DNA from: Nematopogon swammerdamellus
Lineage: Eukaryota > Arthropoda > Insecta > Lepidoptera > Adelidae
Assembly: GCA_946902875.1 (NCBI GenBank)
Contig: OX336348.1
Span: 16,641,741-16,705,740, forward strand
DNA length: 64,000 nt
Direction: 5' to 3'
Shown here: in pieces, positions 11,545 to 23,597 of the stretch
Layout: every line of letters begins with the position of its first letter
How positions within the stretch are numbered: the first letter of the stretch is position 1
The notes under the pieces: model-generated
The model's input: only the letters and a program-made list of their open reading frames with translations
Told to the model about the DNA's origin: nothing
Database searches by the model: none
Translations under genes and position numbers: made by a program

Positions 11545-13670
11545 GCAGCTCGGCCTTCGGCCTCGCCCTTAGTTACTTACTTTCTTTGATAAGGTTTATA
11601 GTCTTCCTGAACGCAGCTCGGCCTTCGGCTTCGCCCTCAGTTACTTACTGTCTTCGAGAAGGTTCATGGTCTTCCTGAACGCAGCTCGGCCTTCGGCCTT
11701 GCCGTTAGTTACTTACTTACTTTGAGAAGGTTTATAGTCTTTCTGAACGCAGGTCGGTATTCTGCCTCGCCCTCAGTTACTTACTTTTTCGAGAAGGTTC
11801 ATGGTCTTCCTGAACGCAGCTCGGCCTTCGGCCTCGCCCTTAGTTACTTACTTACTTTGAGAAGGTTTATAGTCTTTCTGAACGCAGGTCAGTATTCTGC
11901 CTCGCCCTCAGTTACTTACTTTTTCGAGAAGGTTTATCGTCTTCCTGAACGCTGCTCGGCCTTCGGCCTCGCCCTCAGTTACTTACTTTCTTCCAGAAGG
12001 TTTATAGTCTTCCTGAACGCAGCTCGGCCTTCGGCCTCGCCCTCAGTTACTTACTTCCCTCGAGAAGGTTTACGGTCTTCCTGAACGTAGCTCGGCCTTC
12101 GGCCTCGCCCTTAATTACTTACTTTCTTAGATAAGGTTTATCGTCTTCCTGAACGCAGCTCGGCCTTTGGCCTCGCCCTTTGTTACTTACTTTCTTTGAG
12201 AAGGTTTATGGTCTTCCTGAACGTAGCTCGGCCTTCGGCCTCGCTTTCAGTTACTTACTTTCTTCGAGAAGGTTTATAGTCTTTCTCAATGCAGCTCGGC
12301 CTTCGGCCTCGCCCTTAGTTACAAACTTTCTTCGATAAGGTTTATAGTCTTCCTGAACGCAGCTCGGCCTTCGGCCTCGCCCTTAATTACTTACTTTCTT
12401 TGAGAAAGTTTATAGTCTTTCTGAACGCAGCTCGGCCTTCGGCCTTGCCCTTACTTACTTACTTTCTTTGAGAAGGTTTATGGTATTCCTGAACGTAGCT
12501 CGGCCTTCGGCCTCGCTTTCAGTTACTTACTTCCTTGGAGAAGGTGTATAGTTTTTCTGAACGCAGCTCGGCCTTCGGCCTCGCCCTTAGTTACATACTT
12601 TCTTAGATAAGGTTTATCGCCTTCCTGAACGCAGCTCGGCCTTCGGCCTCGCCCTTAATTACTTACTTTCTTCGAGAAGGTTTATAGTCTTTCTGAACGC
12701 AGCTCGGCCTTCGGCCTCGCCCTCAGTTACTTACTTTCTTCGAGAAGGTTTATGGTCTTCCTGAACGTAGCTCGGCCTTCGGCCTCGCCCTTAATTACTT
12801 ACTTTCTTAGATAAGGTTTATCGTCTTCCTGAACGCAGCTCGGCCTTCGGCTTCGCCCTTTGTTACTTACTTTCTTTGGGAAGGTTTATGGTCTTCCTGA
12901 ACGTAGCTCGGCCTTCGGCCTTGCTTTCAGTTACTTACTTTCTTCGAGAAGGTTTATAGTCTTTCTGAATGCAGCTCGGCCTTCGGCCTCGCCCTTAGTT
13001 ACATACTTTCTTCGATAAGGTTTATAGTCTTCCTGAACGCAGCTCGGCCTTCGGCCTCGCCCTTAATTACTTACTTTCTTTGAGAAAGTTTATAGTCTTC
13101 CTGAACGCAGCTCGGCCTTCGGCCTTGCCCTTAGTTACTTACTTTCTTCGAGAAGGTTTATGGTTTTCTGAACGCAGCTCGGCCTTCGGCCTCGCCCTTA
13201 GTTACATACTTTCTTAGATAAGGTTTATCACCTTCCCGAACGCAGGTCGGCCTTCTGCCTCGCCCTCAGTTGCTTACTGTCTTCGTGAAGGTTCATGGTC
13301 TTTCTGAACGCAGCTCGGCCTTCGGCCTCGCCCTTAGTTACTTACTTTCTTCGATAAGGTTTATAGTCTTCCTGAACGCAGCTCGGCCTTCGGCCTCGCC
13401 CTCAGTTACTTACTGTCTTCGAGAAGGTTCATGGTCTTCCTGAACGCAGCTCGGCCTTCGGCCTCGCCGTTAGTTACTTACTTTATTTGACAAGGTTTAT
13501 CGTTTACCTTAACGCAGCTTGCCTTCGGCCTCGCCCTTACTCGTACTTACTTTCTTAGATATAGTTTATCGACTTCCTGAACGCAGCTCGGCCTTCGGCC
13601 TCGCCCATAGTTACTTACTGTCTTCTTTGAAATACGAATTTCACGCGAGCGGAGCCGCGGGCTCAGCTAG
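11545..13670. repeat. ~69-bp tandem array, right-arm copy
   Basis: Inverted counterpart of 5956-8042, ending at CTAG (13667-13670). It matches the left array unit for unit over most of its length. Near 12084 it is offset by 68 bp, one unit, and it has two or three extra units at 11640-11900. The array joins repeat Z abruptly at 11536, where the left arm carries an extra ~1 kb. Confidence 0.75.
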
Positions 13671-15591
13671 TATACCATAAAGTTAAATAGCCAGGGTTGA
13701 GCAATATCAAAGAAAGTATAGTATAACGGAATTTAGTGTCGAATGATCGTAAGAGATGGCGTTAGCAGTTCTGTTGCGTTGCGTTGGTGTAGATAGATGC
13801 TTTTGGTAGAAGAGACGAATAGAATATAGAGTCTATAATTATAAAATTGTTTGTTCTGACTGACTGATCTATCTACGCACAGCCAAAACTACTAAGTTTA
13901 GAAAGCTGAAAATTGGAAAATAGGTTTATTTCATAACGTAAGTATCCGTTAACGATTTTTGGAAATTTCAACTTAAGGGGGGGAAATGGGGACGACGACT
14001 TTGTATGAAAGTCTTTTTTATTTGAAGTTAGAATCATGAAAATTTGAATTACAACTGCTGAGAATCCATACTTCCATCCATATCCATACTTCCATACTTC
14101 CATATCCATATCCATACTAATATTATAAATTCGAAAGTAACTCTGTCTGTTACCTTTTCACGCCTAAACCGCTGAACAGATTTCGATAAAATATTGCACG
14201 GAGATTAATTGCATCCTGAGGACGGACATAGGCTACTTTTTGTCTCAAAAACAGCCCTTAAGGGGGTGAAATAGGGGATGAAAGTTTGTATGGGGAACTC
14301 AGCATTTCTTAAGTTAGGGATATGACAATTCATATTTGGGCTTTTGGTATGAAATAAAGAATTACGTGTTTCAGCGTTTTTGCTAAATCGACCCTTAAAT
14401 TAAGATAGGGGTGATTTCAAAATTATATTTTAGGATTTTAAATTATCAATCAATCAATACTAATAATAAATCTGTAAGGGGTGGTCATGGAGTAAGTTAC
14501 TTTGTTTTAGGAAATATTGAGTTTGTAGCCTCTATGTATGATACTAAATCTAAATTGACGATTTTTAGAAATCTTTTCTGTATGTATGTATGCTTCGCCA
14601 TAACTCTTAAACCGATCATCCGAATTCGATGAAACTTTGTACAAGCACATTTAACTATATGGGACACAGGATAGGCTACATAAAATTCAGTTCCGGTTAC
14701 GCTAAGATGTGGCTCCCATACAAACCGATATGTTCAATCTGCGCGCCTTAGTACTATACATAGGTATTTACCGAGCGAGCGGCAGTTGGCGGCGCGGCGG
14801 CGCGGGGGAGGTGCGGCCTATAAACTCAACAGCGAACCGAGCAGCTGCACTATATTGCTCTTTCACGCAAAAACTACTGAACAGATTTTGATGAGCCTTT
14901 ACAGTACTATAGTTTATACATCAAAAAGGCTATAATTTATAAAGACATTGTGTAAATTTGCCCAAATATCGATAAATGTCAAGTAAGTCGGAAAAAATGC
15001 TGCGTTCTGAGAGCTATCTCGGCGTGCGCTGCTTAAACCTTTAGAGTTACACGAAGATAGTGTATAGTGAGGTGGTTTCTCTAAAATAGTTCTAAAAAAA
15101 GTCCGCGACATACCATATGTGGAAGCCACTATAGCCAAAATAGTGAACCAAAAATACATTTAAGTTGGATACTGTATTTACAATGCACATTTTATAGTTT
15201 TGAAATCATTCTTATCAAAATACATACTTTTATCGCTTCTGGTATTTAAAGTAGATAAACTTTGGCTGTTACACTAAGTAATTTGGACAAATAGTTTAAA
15301 AAGTTACGACGATGAGAATGTCTTGAGAGAAGCGCTGCGCTTCTCTCAGCGGGGGGCAGCGGGGCGAGGCGAATATGTTTGTATGAATTTCCTCCATAAA
15401 ATTTAAGCCGATCATCTAAATTCGATTAAAATTACTACACGCACATTTAGCTATACGAGACACAGGATAGGCTAAATAAAATTCAGTTCCGGTTATGCTA
15501 ATATGTGGAGTATTTTACTTAGTTAGGTAGGTATCTAAAGTATTTGATTTATTTTAATTGAATTTTCTTATTTTAATATCGATATCTTTGA

Positions 15592-16418
15592 TAGCTTTTT
15601 CCCGCGGATTCGCTCGAGTAAAATTAGTATTTCAAAAGAAGAAACTAAGTAACTTAGGCCGGGACCGGAGGGCGAACTGGATTCAGATAAAAACAATAAA
15701 CTTTCTCAAAGAAAGTAAGTAACATACTAAAGGCGAGGACGAAGGCGGAGCTGCGTTCAGGAAGAGGTTAAACCTATTCGAAGAAAATGAGCAACAAAGG
15801 GCGAGGCCGAAGGCCGAGCTGCGTTCAGGAAGACCTTCAACCTTCTCGAACAAGTTCTCGAAGAAAGTAAGTAACTGAGGGCGAGGCCTAAGGTCGAGCT
15901 GCGTTCAGGAAGACTATAATCCTTCTCGAAGAAAGTAAGTAACTAAGGGCGTGGCCGAAGGCCAAGCTGTATTCTGGAAGACACTAAACCTTCTTGATGA
16001 TAGTAAGTTACTATGGGCGATAGTTACTTACTTTCTTCAAGACGGTTTATAGTCTTCCTGAACGAAGCTCGGCCTTCGGCCTCGCCCTCAATTACTTAAA
16101 TTCGTCGAGAAGGTTTATGGTCTTCCTGAACGCAGCTCGGTCTTCGGCCTCGCTCTTAGTTACTTACTTTCTTCGAGAAGGTTTATGTTCTTCCTGAACG
16201 CAGCTCGGCCTTCGGCCTCGCCCTCTGTTACTTACTTTCTTCGAGAAGGTTTATTGTCTTCCAGAATGCAGCTCAGCCTGCGAAGCCTCGCCGTTAGTTA
16301 CTTACTTTAGTTGAGAAGGTTTATCGTTTACCCTACTTAACGCAGATCGGCCTTACTTACTTACTTGCTTTCTTTGAAATACGAATTTCACGCGAGCGAA
16401 GCCGCGGGCAAAAGCTAG
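15592..16418. mobile_element. Foldback element of converging ~69-bp arrays (right-arm copy)
   Basis: Exact mirror of 3208-4034 with the same orientation switch near 16015. Its outer end is the hairpin plus CTAG (16415-16418). Confidence 0.75.
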
Positions 16419-16819
16419 TTACTAATAAACATACATCGGAATCCGCGGGGCACGAATGATTCAAGGTTGTGTAGTGATGGGACAATGTATCCACAAATAT
16501 CGAAAATCGATCGTTATTTTAGAATAATATGGAATAATGTCGATTATTAAAATAAGAGTATTTCTATGGAAAATAAAATATAATAAACAAATGTTGTATT
16601 TACTTTGTAGGTACAATACAAATCTGTTTTTCTTTTCTTGACTGCTAAGATCATTCGGTGTGTGGTGACGTGCCCTGGGAGAGGCCTGCATCCAGCAGTG
16701 AGTGGACACAGGCTGATGATGTTGATGATGAAGATGATTCGATTCATTTATTCAATTTATGTGGTTTCATATTATATAGTATGCAAATTTGTACCCAAAG
16801 TTTAATAGGTAAAATTTAA

Positions 16820-17040
16820 AATGGAGTGGCAAAATATTCATTCAACGCAAGGTCAACAGGTGTGCGGCGCGGCGGCGGCGGCCCTTGGCGGTGCGAATAA
16901 AGGCTTTGGCAAAGGCGCCGACTGTCGGCGAGCCGACAGTCGGCGCGCGCGACAACGCCGAGCCGACAGTCGGCGCCTTTTGATCGGCTCGCCGCCGCCG
17001 CTCGACACGTGCCACACAGTGGGGCGATTTGAACATTCTT
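16820..17040. repeat. GC-rich subterminal block with repeated 13-bp near-palindromes
   Basis: Several copies of GCCGACAGTCGGC or GCCGACTGTCGGC occur in both orientations between about 16915 and 16980, amid GCG-rich sequence. It lies between the left hAT terminus and the transposase 3' end. Subterminal motif clusters can bind transposase in hAT elements; that role here is inference. Confidence 0.5.
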
Positions 17041-17119
17041 GAAACAGAAATGTCTTCTACTCACCTCATGTAAACAAACAACTTTTATAGATTGAGTTAT
17101 TTTAAATTTATGTTTAATT

Positions 17120-18313
17120 TTATACGTTACATTGATTTTCGTAGTATACTATTAATAACTTTTCTATATTTTCGGAAGTGAGCCGGCGACGCCTAGAAGA
17201 AAATATCCACTTGAGGATGCTGAAGGATTTTTCAACTTCCACTGACGTAATGGGTGCATATGGAAAGTGAATAAAATTCGCTATTGTGGTTCGCTTGTTG
17301 AATGTGTTCAAGGTCACTTCTTCGCCTTTGAGTAAGGCATTGATTTTTTTCATAGTGTCATGCCCTTGATTTTTGGCCAAAACAACTTTAAGTTTTTTAT
17401 GTATTTCTTTGCCATTTTCGTGTAAATATAGAGTAGAGACTTTGGCCTGTATATTGTGGACTATATCGAGGCTGGTGCATAGTTTTAGTTTTGGAGACTG
17501 TAATTTCGAAAGGGCTTCTGGAATCACGGCCAAATTCTCAGCAATGAACGACAAGTCGCCTTCGATGTTTTCTTTACCAAGAATTCTTTTGGCATTTGCA
17601 ATAGAGACTGCATCAGTTGCGCGAAAAGTGTCCAAGACACTTTTTATATCGTGGAAATATTTAGCATAGTACATAGCGGCTTCTATCCACGTACCCCACC
17701 AAATTATGGTTGGTTGTGGAGGGAGAGGAACATTGGGAAGTATTCTTTTAAATGTCTTTACCCTGCTTGGAGACTTTAGGAACACTTTCTTCATGGCTGA
17801 GATTAACTCATTCACATCAGGGTAGAGCGATCGCACTTTTTCTGCAACTCTGTTTAAGCCATGTGCTAAGCAAGTTACATGAGTCATATTGGGATAGATT
17901 CTCTCTAATGCCTTTCCACTTTTGACCATATAAGCGACTGCGTCAGTTAACAATAAAAGTATCTTGTCGTTTTGTACATTGAGGTTTTCCAATGATTCTC
18001 TAACCAAATTGTAAATAGTTATATTGTTCGTTTGTTCTAGGCATTTGCTCGCAATTATATGCGGCTTATTTGCTTTATCTCTGCGAAGACACCCAACCAA
18101 GACGTTCGCTACTTGATCTCCCCGTTCATTAGTGGTTTCATCAACAGATACGTACAAGTACTCATTTTGTACCTCGTCACGTATACATGACATCCTTTCT
18201 TCGTAAATTATTGGGATGTACTCCTTTCTCAGTAGAGATTCAGATGGTACTGTCGGATGATGGCTATATTTTCCGTCGATACAATTTTGTATGAACTCTC
18301 GAAAATTTGGGTT
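17120..18313 (-). pseudogene. hAT transposase, C-terminal ~397 codons (split by LINE)
   Basis: This is the catalytic and dimerisation part of a hAT transposase, the DDE enzyme that excises and inserts the element. Visible motifs are YVSVDETTNERGDQVANVLV (first catalytic Asp region), LLTDAVAYM, the HVTCLAHGLNRV Cys-His block, IIWWGTWIEAA, and near the end PITSVEVEKSFSILKWIFSS followed by RRRRLTSENIEKLL (dimerisation region with the last acidic residue). The frame is open to its stop at 17120. It joins in phase with the N-terminal part at 23834-24078 once the LINE and one copy of the ATTT target duplication are removed. LINE insertion is the only lesion I see. The gene is broken here, but the insertion looks recent. 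Confidence 0.88.
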
Positions 18314-18682
18314 ATTTGTATGTATGTATGTATGTATATGTATATATTCTTTATTGAACACCAATTTATAAAAATTAGGTACAACAGGCGAGCTTAATGC
18401 CGCGAGGCATTCTATTCTAACTAACCTTTGGGATGTGGGAGAAGTACATGCAGGCGAACAAGAATAGTTTGTGGCAATGTGTTAAGACTGTAAAGAAATA
18501 TGTATGATAAACTAAATACGAATACTACATAAATACTTTAATAAGCATATATATGTATATAATAAACTTACATATTATGTACATCGATCGGTGATACCGT
18601 TGTGCGACACAACCAACTGAATGACAGGAGAGTAAGAGAAGGCGAGTACTTAAAGATATGTATCTAATATTATAAATTGCAT

Positions 18683-21625
18683 TTACTTCGGTAAGGAAAG
18701 GAGAAGTTTGTTTAAATTAATCTTAAATACATTCATAGATGTAGAGGAGCGTAAATGCACGGGCAGATTATTCCAGAGGCGAGCTGCTTGTACTGTGAAA
18801 GAGTCCGTGTAGAACGAGCTTGAGTGAGCCGGTATTGCCAAGAGTAAGTTGTCAGCAGATCTTAGAGCCAGACCGTGCGAAGAAAGAAATTCAAACCGTT
18901 CACTCAAATATTTGGGAGCAGCAGGATCATTAAGTGTGCGGAAGAGAAGAGAGAGGGCGTGAGAGTTCCTGCGACCACGAACATCGAGCCACTGAAGGCG
19001 AGCTCGATATTCAGATATATGGTCATACTTGCGCAATCCGAAAATATAGCGAATGCACAAGTTGAGGATACGGTCGAGTTTGTTGAGGAGATCCTCATTT
19101 AGGTCAAGATAACACACATCGGCATAATCTAGAATTGGCAATAAGAGGCATTGAGCGAGCGTAATTTTTGTGTCAATGGGAATGAAGTTTTGCAAACGCT
19201 TGAGAGAGTGCATGCTCCCGAAGACCTTTCGACTGACCTCATTAACCTGCACACTCCATGTAAGAGATTCGTCGATCATAAGCCCTAAATTTTTAACGCA
19301 CTTGCTGTAAGGGATAGCTATGCCATTGAAAACAACGGCGGGGCGAGTATCCCTGTCCAGCTTTGCCAACAATTTAGGTGATCCGATGATTATGACTTGT
19401 GTCTTAGCAGGATTAACGAGCAGTCCGAAGCGCACAGCCCAATCGAGTACAGACTCAAGGTCTATATTCATGAGGGCTACGGCAGTATGAGTGTCCTCGA
19501 GACGGAAGTGACGGTAGAGCTGCAAGTCGTCAGCATATAGATGGTAGAAACACATAAGAGAGACAACAATATTGTTGATGAAAATGGAAAATAGTAATGG
19601 AGAGAGCACACCGCCTTGTGGTACGCCGGCAGTGATGTCGCACCACTTAGATGTGGCATTGTTGACACGAACGCACTGGCGACGACCATTGAGATAGGAA
19701 AAGAACCAATCGAGTACTGACTGTGAAATATTCAAGGAGCGGAGAATAGCAAGAAGGATATCGAAATCAACAGTGTTAAAAGCACTGCTGAAATCAAGCA
19801 GAACCAGCAGAGTAAGTTTCCGATCATCCATTGCATGTCGTATATCATCGGTTATTTTGACAAGTGCAGAGACTGTGCTATGAGATGGTCGAAATCCCGA
19901 TTGATATCGATTCAAGAGACAGTTTGTAGAAAGATACATGGAAAGTTGGGAGTGAACCACACGTTCAAGTACTTTAGATAAGAAGGGAAGAATGGAAATA
20001 GGACGATAATCCTTGAACTGAGTGGGGGAACTGATCTTAGGGAGAGGTATCATATAGGCCTTCTTCCACAGTTCAGGAAAAGTTGCCGACACTAGCGAAT
20101 AGTTGATTATGTGGGTGAATATGTGTACAACATTGTCTAATATCGGCAAAAACAGTTCCCGACTCATGTCATCAGGACCTACAGCCTTACTCTTAATAGA
20201 GAGAATTATACGTTTTATTTCACAGTCAGTGACTCTGGTGAAACAGAATTGATCGGAGTCGGAAATTAAGGCGGAATTTAACTGTCTAAGTGTGTGAGCC
20301 TTAACAGATGGGTCCATAACTATAGGAGAAGAGGAGAAATGTCGGTTTAAGCCATCGAGATCAATCAATTGATCAATCTCAGACGATGACTTGCCGACAC
20401 CTAGAGTGCGTAGAAACTTCCACATATTGTGTGGAGAACAATTTTCAATCGACTCATTGATATGGCGGCGTTTTGCATTTCTACACATCTGATTACACCG
20501 ATTTCGCGCAGCTTTGTATTTTTCCCAGTTTTCTTCCGTCTGTTGGCGTTTGTGCCTTCGCTTCAAGGCATCCCGACGAGCCATCATACTGCGGATCCCG
20601 TCGTTCAGCCATGGAGCTGGTGTACGCTTGATGCGTACTGCATGTATTGGAGCATGTTTGTCATACAGAGCAGTCAACTCGGTAGACATGATCTGTACTT
20701 TAGAATCAACACAGTCTGAGTTAAGTAACAGAGTCCAGTCGATGGAATCAGCATCTGCTCTCAGCGCGACAAAATCCATTTTGGCAAAACTACGCTGAAG
20801 GTGGACTTTGGTTTTTTGCTTCGGAGGCTTCATTTTGTATGAGAGAAAAATAAGGTCGTGGTTAGAGAAACCAGGAGCGTTAAATTGACCATGGTGAGAA
20901 ACTAAGTCGTTGCGTGACGTAAGAATAAGATCGAGGAGCGTGTGAGAATCCCGCACATGGTAAGTGGGCTGAAGGGGAAGAATGTGTATATTAAGAGATC
21001 TAGTAATAGATAGAAGTTTGCGGGAACGAATGTCATCCTTAACAAGGCAAGTATTAAAATCACCTAATACAACCAGATGTGTGTATTCTGGAGCATACTG
21101 CTCCAAGAGAAGCTCAAATTGATTAAAGTAGTTAACTTGAGGAGGACAATAAAATACACCGAGTAGGAGCTTAGAGTGGTTGAAAGTCAATTCAAGGAGA
21201 ATATATTCTGCAGAGGCAGAATATTCTGAAGGAGATTTGTTGAGAATTTTATAGGAAATGCTGCTCCTAAGATAAACAGCAACACCTCCCCACCCTTTTT
21301 TAGTCCTGTCATTCCGCACGAGCTGATAGCCGGGCAGAGAATAAGAAGTCGATGGCAAGGTGGGTTTCAGCACAGTTTCGGAGACAAGACAGGCATGTAT
21401 GTGCGGGCTAGTAAAAGTGGTGAGGAGATCAGTATAGTGTGCAGGAATACTCTCGGCGTTTATGTGACACACGTTGAAATTGTTAGAAAATTTAGAAAAT
21501 GTTTCATGTAAGGTGTCACCAAGGTGGGGTTCGTTGGAGATGGAATCTTCCGCATCACTAAAGTTCTCACTGGAAGTAGAAGAGTTAGCAGAGAAAAAAG
21601 TTTCGGAGTCAGATTCAGTCGACAT
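18683..21625 (-). CDS. LINE ORF2: AP-endonuclease and reverse transcriptase, 980 aa
   Basis: Enzyme for target-primed reverse transcription of the LINE. From the N terminus: an acidic/serine-rich leader (about 1-50); an endonuclease of the exonuclease-endonuclease-phosphatase fold with HINAES (~55), a VSET glutamate (~82), LGDFNT (~188), LDLILT and SNHD (~255); then a linker. The reverse transcriptase has KDYRPISILPFLSKVLERVV, LLVLLDFSSAFNTVDFDILL, AGVPQGGVLSPLLFSIFINN and the catalytic LYADDLQLY. The C-terminal part carries the usual LINE thumb and tail, ending KINLNKLLLSLPK. The length is typical for CR1/jockey-group ORF2 proteins. The start at 21625 is the first ATG of the frame. No internal stops or frameshifts, so this copy could be active. 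The clade name is inference. Confidence 0.92.
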   Translation of the reverse strand: MSTESDSETFFSANSSTSSENFSDAEDSISNEPHLGDTLHETFSKFSNNFNVCHINAESIPAHYTDLLTTFTSPHIHACLVSETVLKPTLPSTSYSLPGYQLVRNDRTKKGWGGVAVYLRSSISYKILNKSPSEYSASAEYILLELTFNHSKLLLGVFYCPPQVNYFNQFELLLEQYAPEYTHLVVLGDFNTCLVKDDIRSRKLLSITRSLNIHILPLQPTYHVRDSHTLLDLILTSRNDLVSHHGQFNAPGFSNHDLIFLSYKMKPPKQKTKVHLQRSFAKMDFVALRADADSIDWTLLLNSDCVDSKVQIMSTELTALYDKHAPIHAVRIKRTPAPWLNDGIRSMMARRDALKRRHKRQQTEENWEKYKAARNRCNQMCRNAKRRHINESIENCSPHNMWKFLRTLGVGKSSSEIDQLIDLDGLNRHFSSSPIVMDPSVKAHTLRQLNSALISDSDQFCFTRVTDCEIKRIILSIKSKAVGPDDMSRELFLPILDNVVHIFTHIINYSLVSATFPELWKKAYMIPLPKISSPTQFKDYRPISILPFLSKVLERVVHSQLSMYLSTNCLLNRYQSGFRPSHSTVSALVKITDDIRHAMDDRKLTLLVLLDFSSAFNTVDFDILLAILRSLNISQSVLDWFFSYLNGRRQCVRVNNATSKWCDITAGVPQGGVLSPLLFSIFINNIVVSLMCFYHLYADDLQLYRHFRLEDTHTAVALMNIDLESVLDWAVRFGLLVNPAKTQVIIIGSPKLLAKLDRDTRPAVVFNGIAIPYSKCVKNLGLMIDESLTWSVQVNEVSRKVFGSMHSLKRLQNFIPIDTKITLAQCLLLPILDYADVCYLDLNEDLLNKLDRILNLCIRYIFGLRKYDHISEYRARLQWLDVRGRRNSHALSLLFRTLNDPAAPKYLSERFEFLSSHGLALRSADNLLLAIPAHSSSFYTDSFTVQAARLWNNLPVHLRSSTSMNVFKINLNKLLLSLPK

Positions 21626-22700
21626 ATTATGAGTTTAAACAGATACTAATATATATTGTATAATATAATAAATTATTTATATATCCTAAATTAAATATCA
21701 ACAATACACAAACAAAAGCGTCCCACATCCCGCCAGCTAACTAACAAATACAATTTTTAGAATATGACCTTACAGAAACAAGAACAGACATAAAAGGCAG
21801 ATAATACAGATAGGTGCACATAGAAAGACAAGAATGAAGTATGTACACAGGCAAATTATAACGTACATACTATGTAGTTACTCTGTTGACTACTACAAAT
21901 AACCTATGTATTTATTTTTATTAAAGCTGTTTTGTCGTGAACCTTGGAGCAGGAAACAATTTTTTTTAAAGAAAGAAAGAAATACAAATTCCCAAAGTAA
22001 TAACTTGATGACGAATGAAGATTGTTGTGAAGAAAACAAGTATGACAATATGGAAATATATAAACAAAGAGTGATTAATTTTTAATCCTGAAAATTGAAT
22101 TATTTGCATGGTTTGATCAATTCTACCATAGTGCTGTAAAGGTGGACCTCAATACAGCACTATAAGTAGGTACACAACCACTTTTAATAATCGATAGGTT
22201 GAATGGTAGTCTCATGACAGTGAGTGACCGCACCACTCACTTCACAAGAATACATAACTTGCAGCGAATAGGATAAAAAGAAAATACAGGAATATTTTCA
22301 TTGCATGAATTAGTTCCTAACAAAACGCACGTAAAAAATTTTTTTTTTTCTAGATTGCAACACTCATCGAGTACAATGTGAACGTAAACAAATTATAAAT
22401 AACTACATAGTAAGGAAGACGCAATACGAAAATGTGCAACAAATTAATTACTTAATACAAAATAGTTAAAAGCAAATACTATTGAGCAATTCCATGAAAT
22501 GTTATTTCGTGGCACCACCACCGCCACGAATTCACAAGTAGTGTGCACGTAAACTGAGATGCTTTATGGAACGCACCCAACAACAACAACAACAACAAGC
22601 GCTTGTCAGCCGTCGTTCTCGGTCTGTGTAAATGTAAACAAACTACGAAATTACAAAGTACAACCGAGTGGGTAGAAATAATGTTATGATCCGGTCCGGA
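21626..22700 (-). other. Inter-ORF region of the LINE, 1.07 kb, non-coding
   Basis: AT-rich with short A/T runs and a CAA microsatellite near 22580. No open frame with LINE motifs on either strand and no inserted element with recognisable ends. Most two-ORF LINEs have short or overlapping ORF junctions, so the length is notable. Confidence 0.6.
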
Positions 22701-23597
22701 TTATTTCGGCTTCGGCTTAGCGGTTCCGGTGAACGGCCGTTCACGTAGTTCACGCGGAGCTCCACTAGTTGCGCTCACCGTCATCGGCTTCTTGACTCCC
22801 GGCTTGGGGCGCACCTCAGCCGTCGTTGGTGTCGTTGCCGTCGATGGTGTCGACACCTGCCTTCCCGTAGCAGTGGGGACTGAAGCGACTGCGCCGGCCG
22901 ACGCCGGAAGATGAGCCGAGAGGTCGCGAAGCTGTTCCGCGCCCCGAACACCGTGCTTTGTGCCGTCTGGTAGCACGACGAAGATGTTTGCATCTATTGT
23001 CCAACATTTGGACACACCAAACACCCGACGCGCCTCGGCAAACAGCTTCTGGCGTTCCGGAGTTAGGAACTCCGATACTGAGACGCCGGAACCTTTCAGC
23101 ATCGTCTTTCTACGCCACACATGCGACCTCGTCTCCAGCTTGCCGAACCGTACCAACACGGGGCGGCTACGGGTGCCGCTGGCCGGTGTCCGTCCGAGCC
23201 GGTGACACGCACGGATGTCATCTTCAGTTATATTAGGTAAGTCCATCTTCTTAATAGTGTTCACAACACACATCTGCAGATTGTCAGTGTCCTCTCTAAT
23301 ACCGTGTAACAATAACACTTTGCGACGTGCTCTGCATTCCAGCTCGTCCACGCGATGCATCGTGACCTCCAGCTGTCGGCGCAGGAAGCCAATCGCGCCC
23401 CACATGAGCGCCTTGAATTCTTCGAAGTCGAGGCGTATGCGGGTGCACTCGGACGATGCCTGCGGCGCTGCAGCGGAGGACTCAGAGTGTACTGCGGCGC
23501 TTGCCGCAGTGTCGAGCCGCGCACCAAAGGAGCTCAGGCCACGGCTGAAGGACTCCTCCAGCTTGCGGAGCTCGGCGAATGGATCGGGCTGGGCCAT
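22701..23597 (-). CDS. LINE ORF1 protein, 298 aa, RRM-like
   Basis: Probable RNA-binding, nucleic-acid-chaperone partner of ORF2. The N-terminal ~60 residues are Ala/Ser-rich. Residues ~60-90 (RLDFEEFKALMWGAIGFLRR) look helical. Residues ~90-185 resemble the L1-type ORF1 RRM: VLLHGIREDTDNL, DDIRACHRLGR, RPVLVRFGKLETRSHVWRR and a C-terminal-domain-like SEFLTPERQKLFAEARRVF. The last ~90 residues are Pro/Thr/Lys-rich and end in a basic KPKPK tail. No Cys-knuckle is visible. The ATG at 23597 lies 232 bp from the LINE 5' end. Same strand as ORF2; both would come from one transcript. Confidence 0.85.
   Translation of the reverse strand: MAQPDPFAELRKLEESFSRGLSSFGARLDTAASAAVHSESSAAAPQASSECTRIRLDFEEFKALMWGAIGFLRRQLEVTMHRVDELECRARRKVLLLHGIREDTDNLQMCVVNTIKKMDLPNITEDDIRACHRLGRTPASGTRSRPVLVRFGKLETRSHVWRRKTMLKGSGVSVSEFLTPERQKLFAEARRVFGVSKCWTIDANIFVVLPDGTKHGVRGAEQLRDLSAHLPASAGAVASVPTATGRQVSTPSTATTPTTAEVRPKPGVKKPMTVSATSGAPRELRERPFTGTAKPKPK

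Larger units (their letters stand above)
10639..16429 (-). repeat. Right arm of the ~23-kb palindrome (proximal part)
   Basis: Reverse complement of 3197-10000 with a net 1013-bp shortfall. It contains, mirrored: array end 10639-10755; repeat Z cluster 10756-11536; tandem array 11545-13670; repeats X, Y and Z 13671-15591; foldback array 15592-16418. It ends at CTAATAAA (16422-16429), which is also the left target duplication of the hAT element inserted here. The arm resumes at 25311. Confidence 0.9.
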
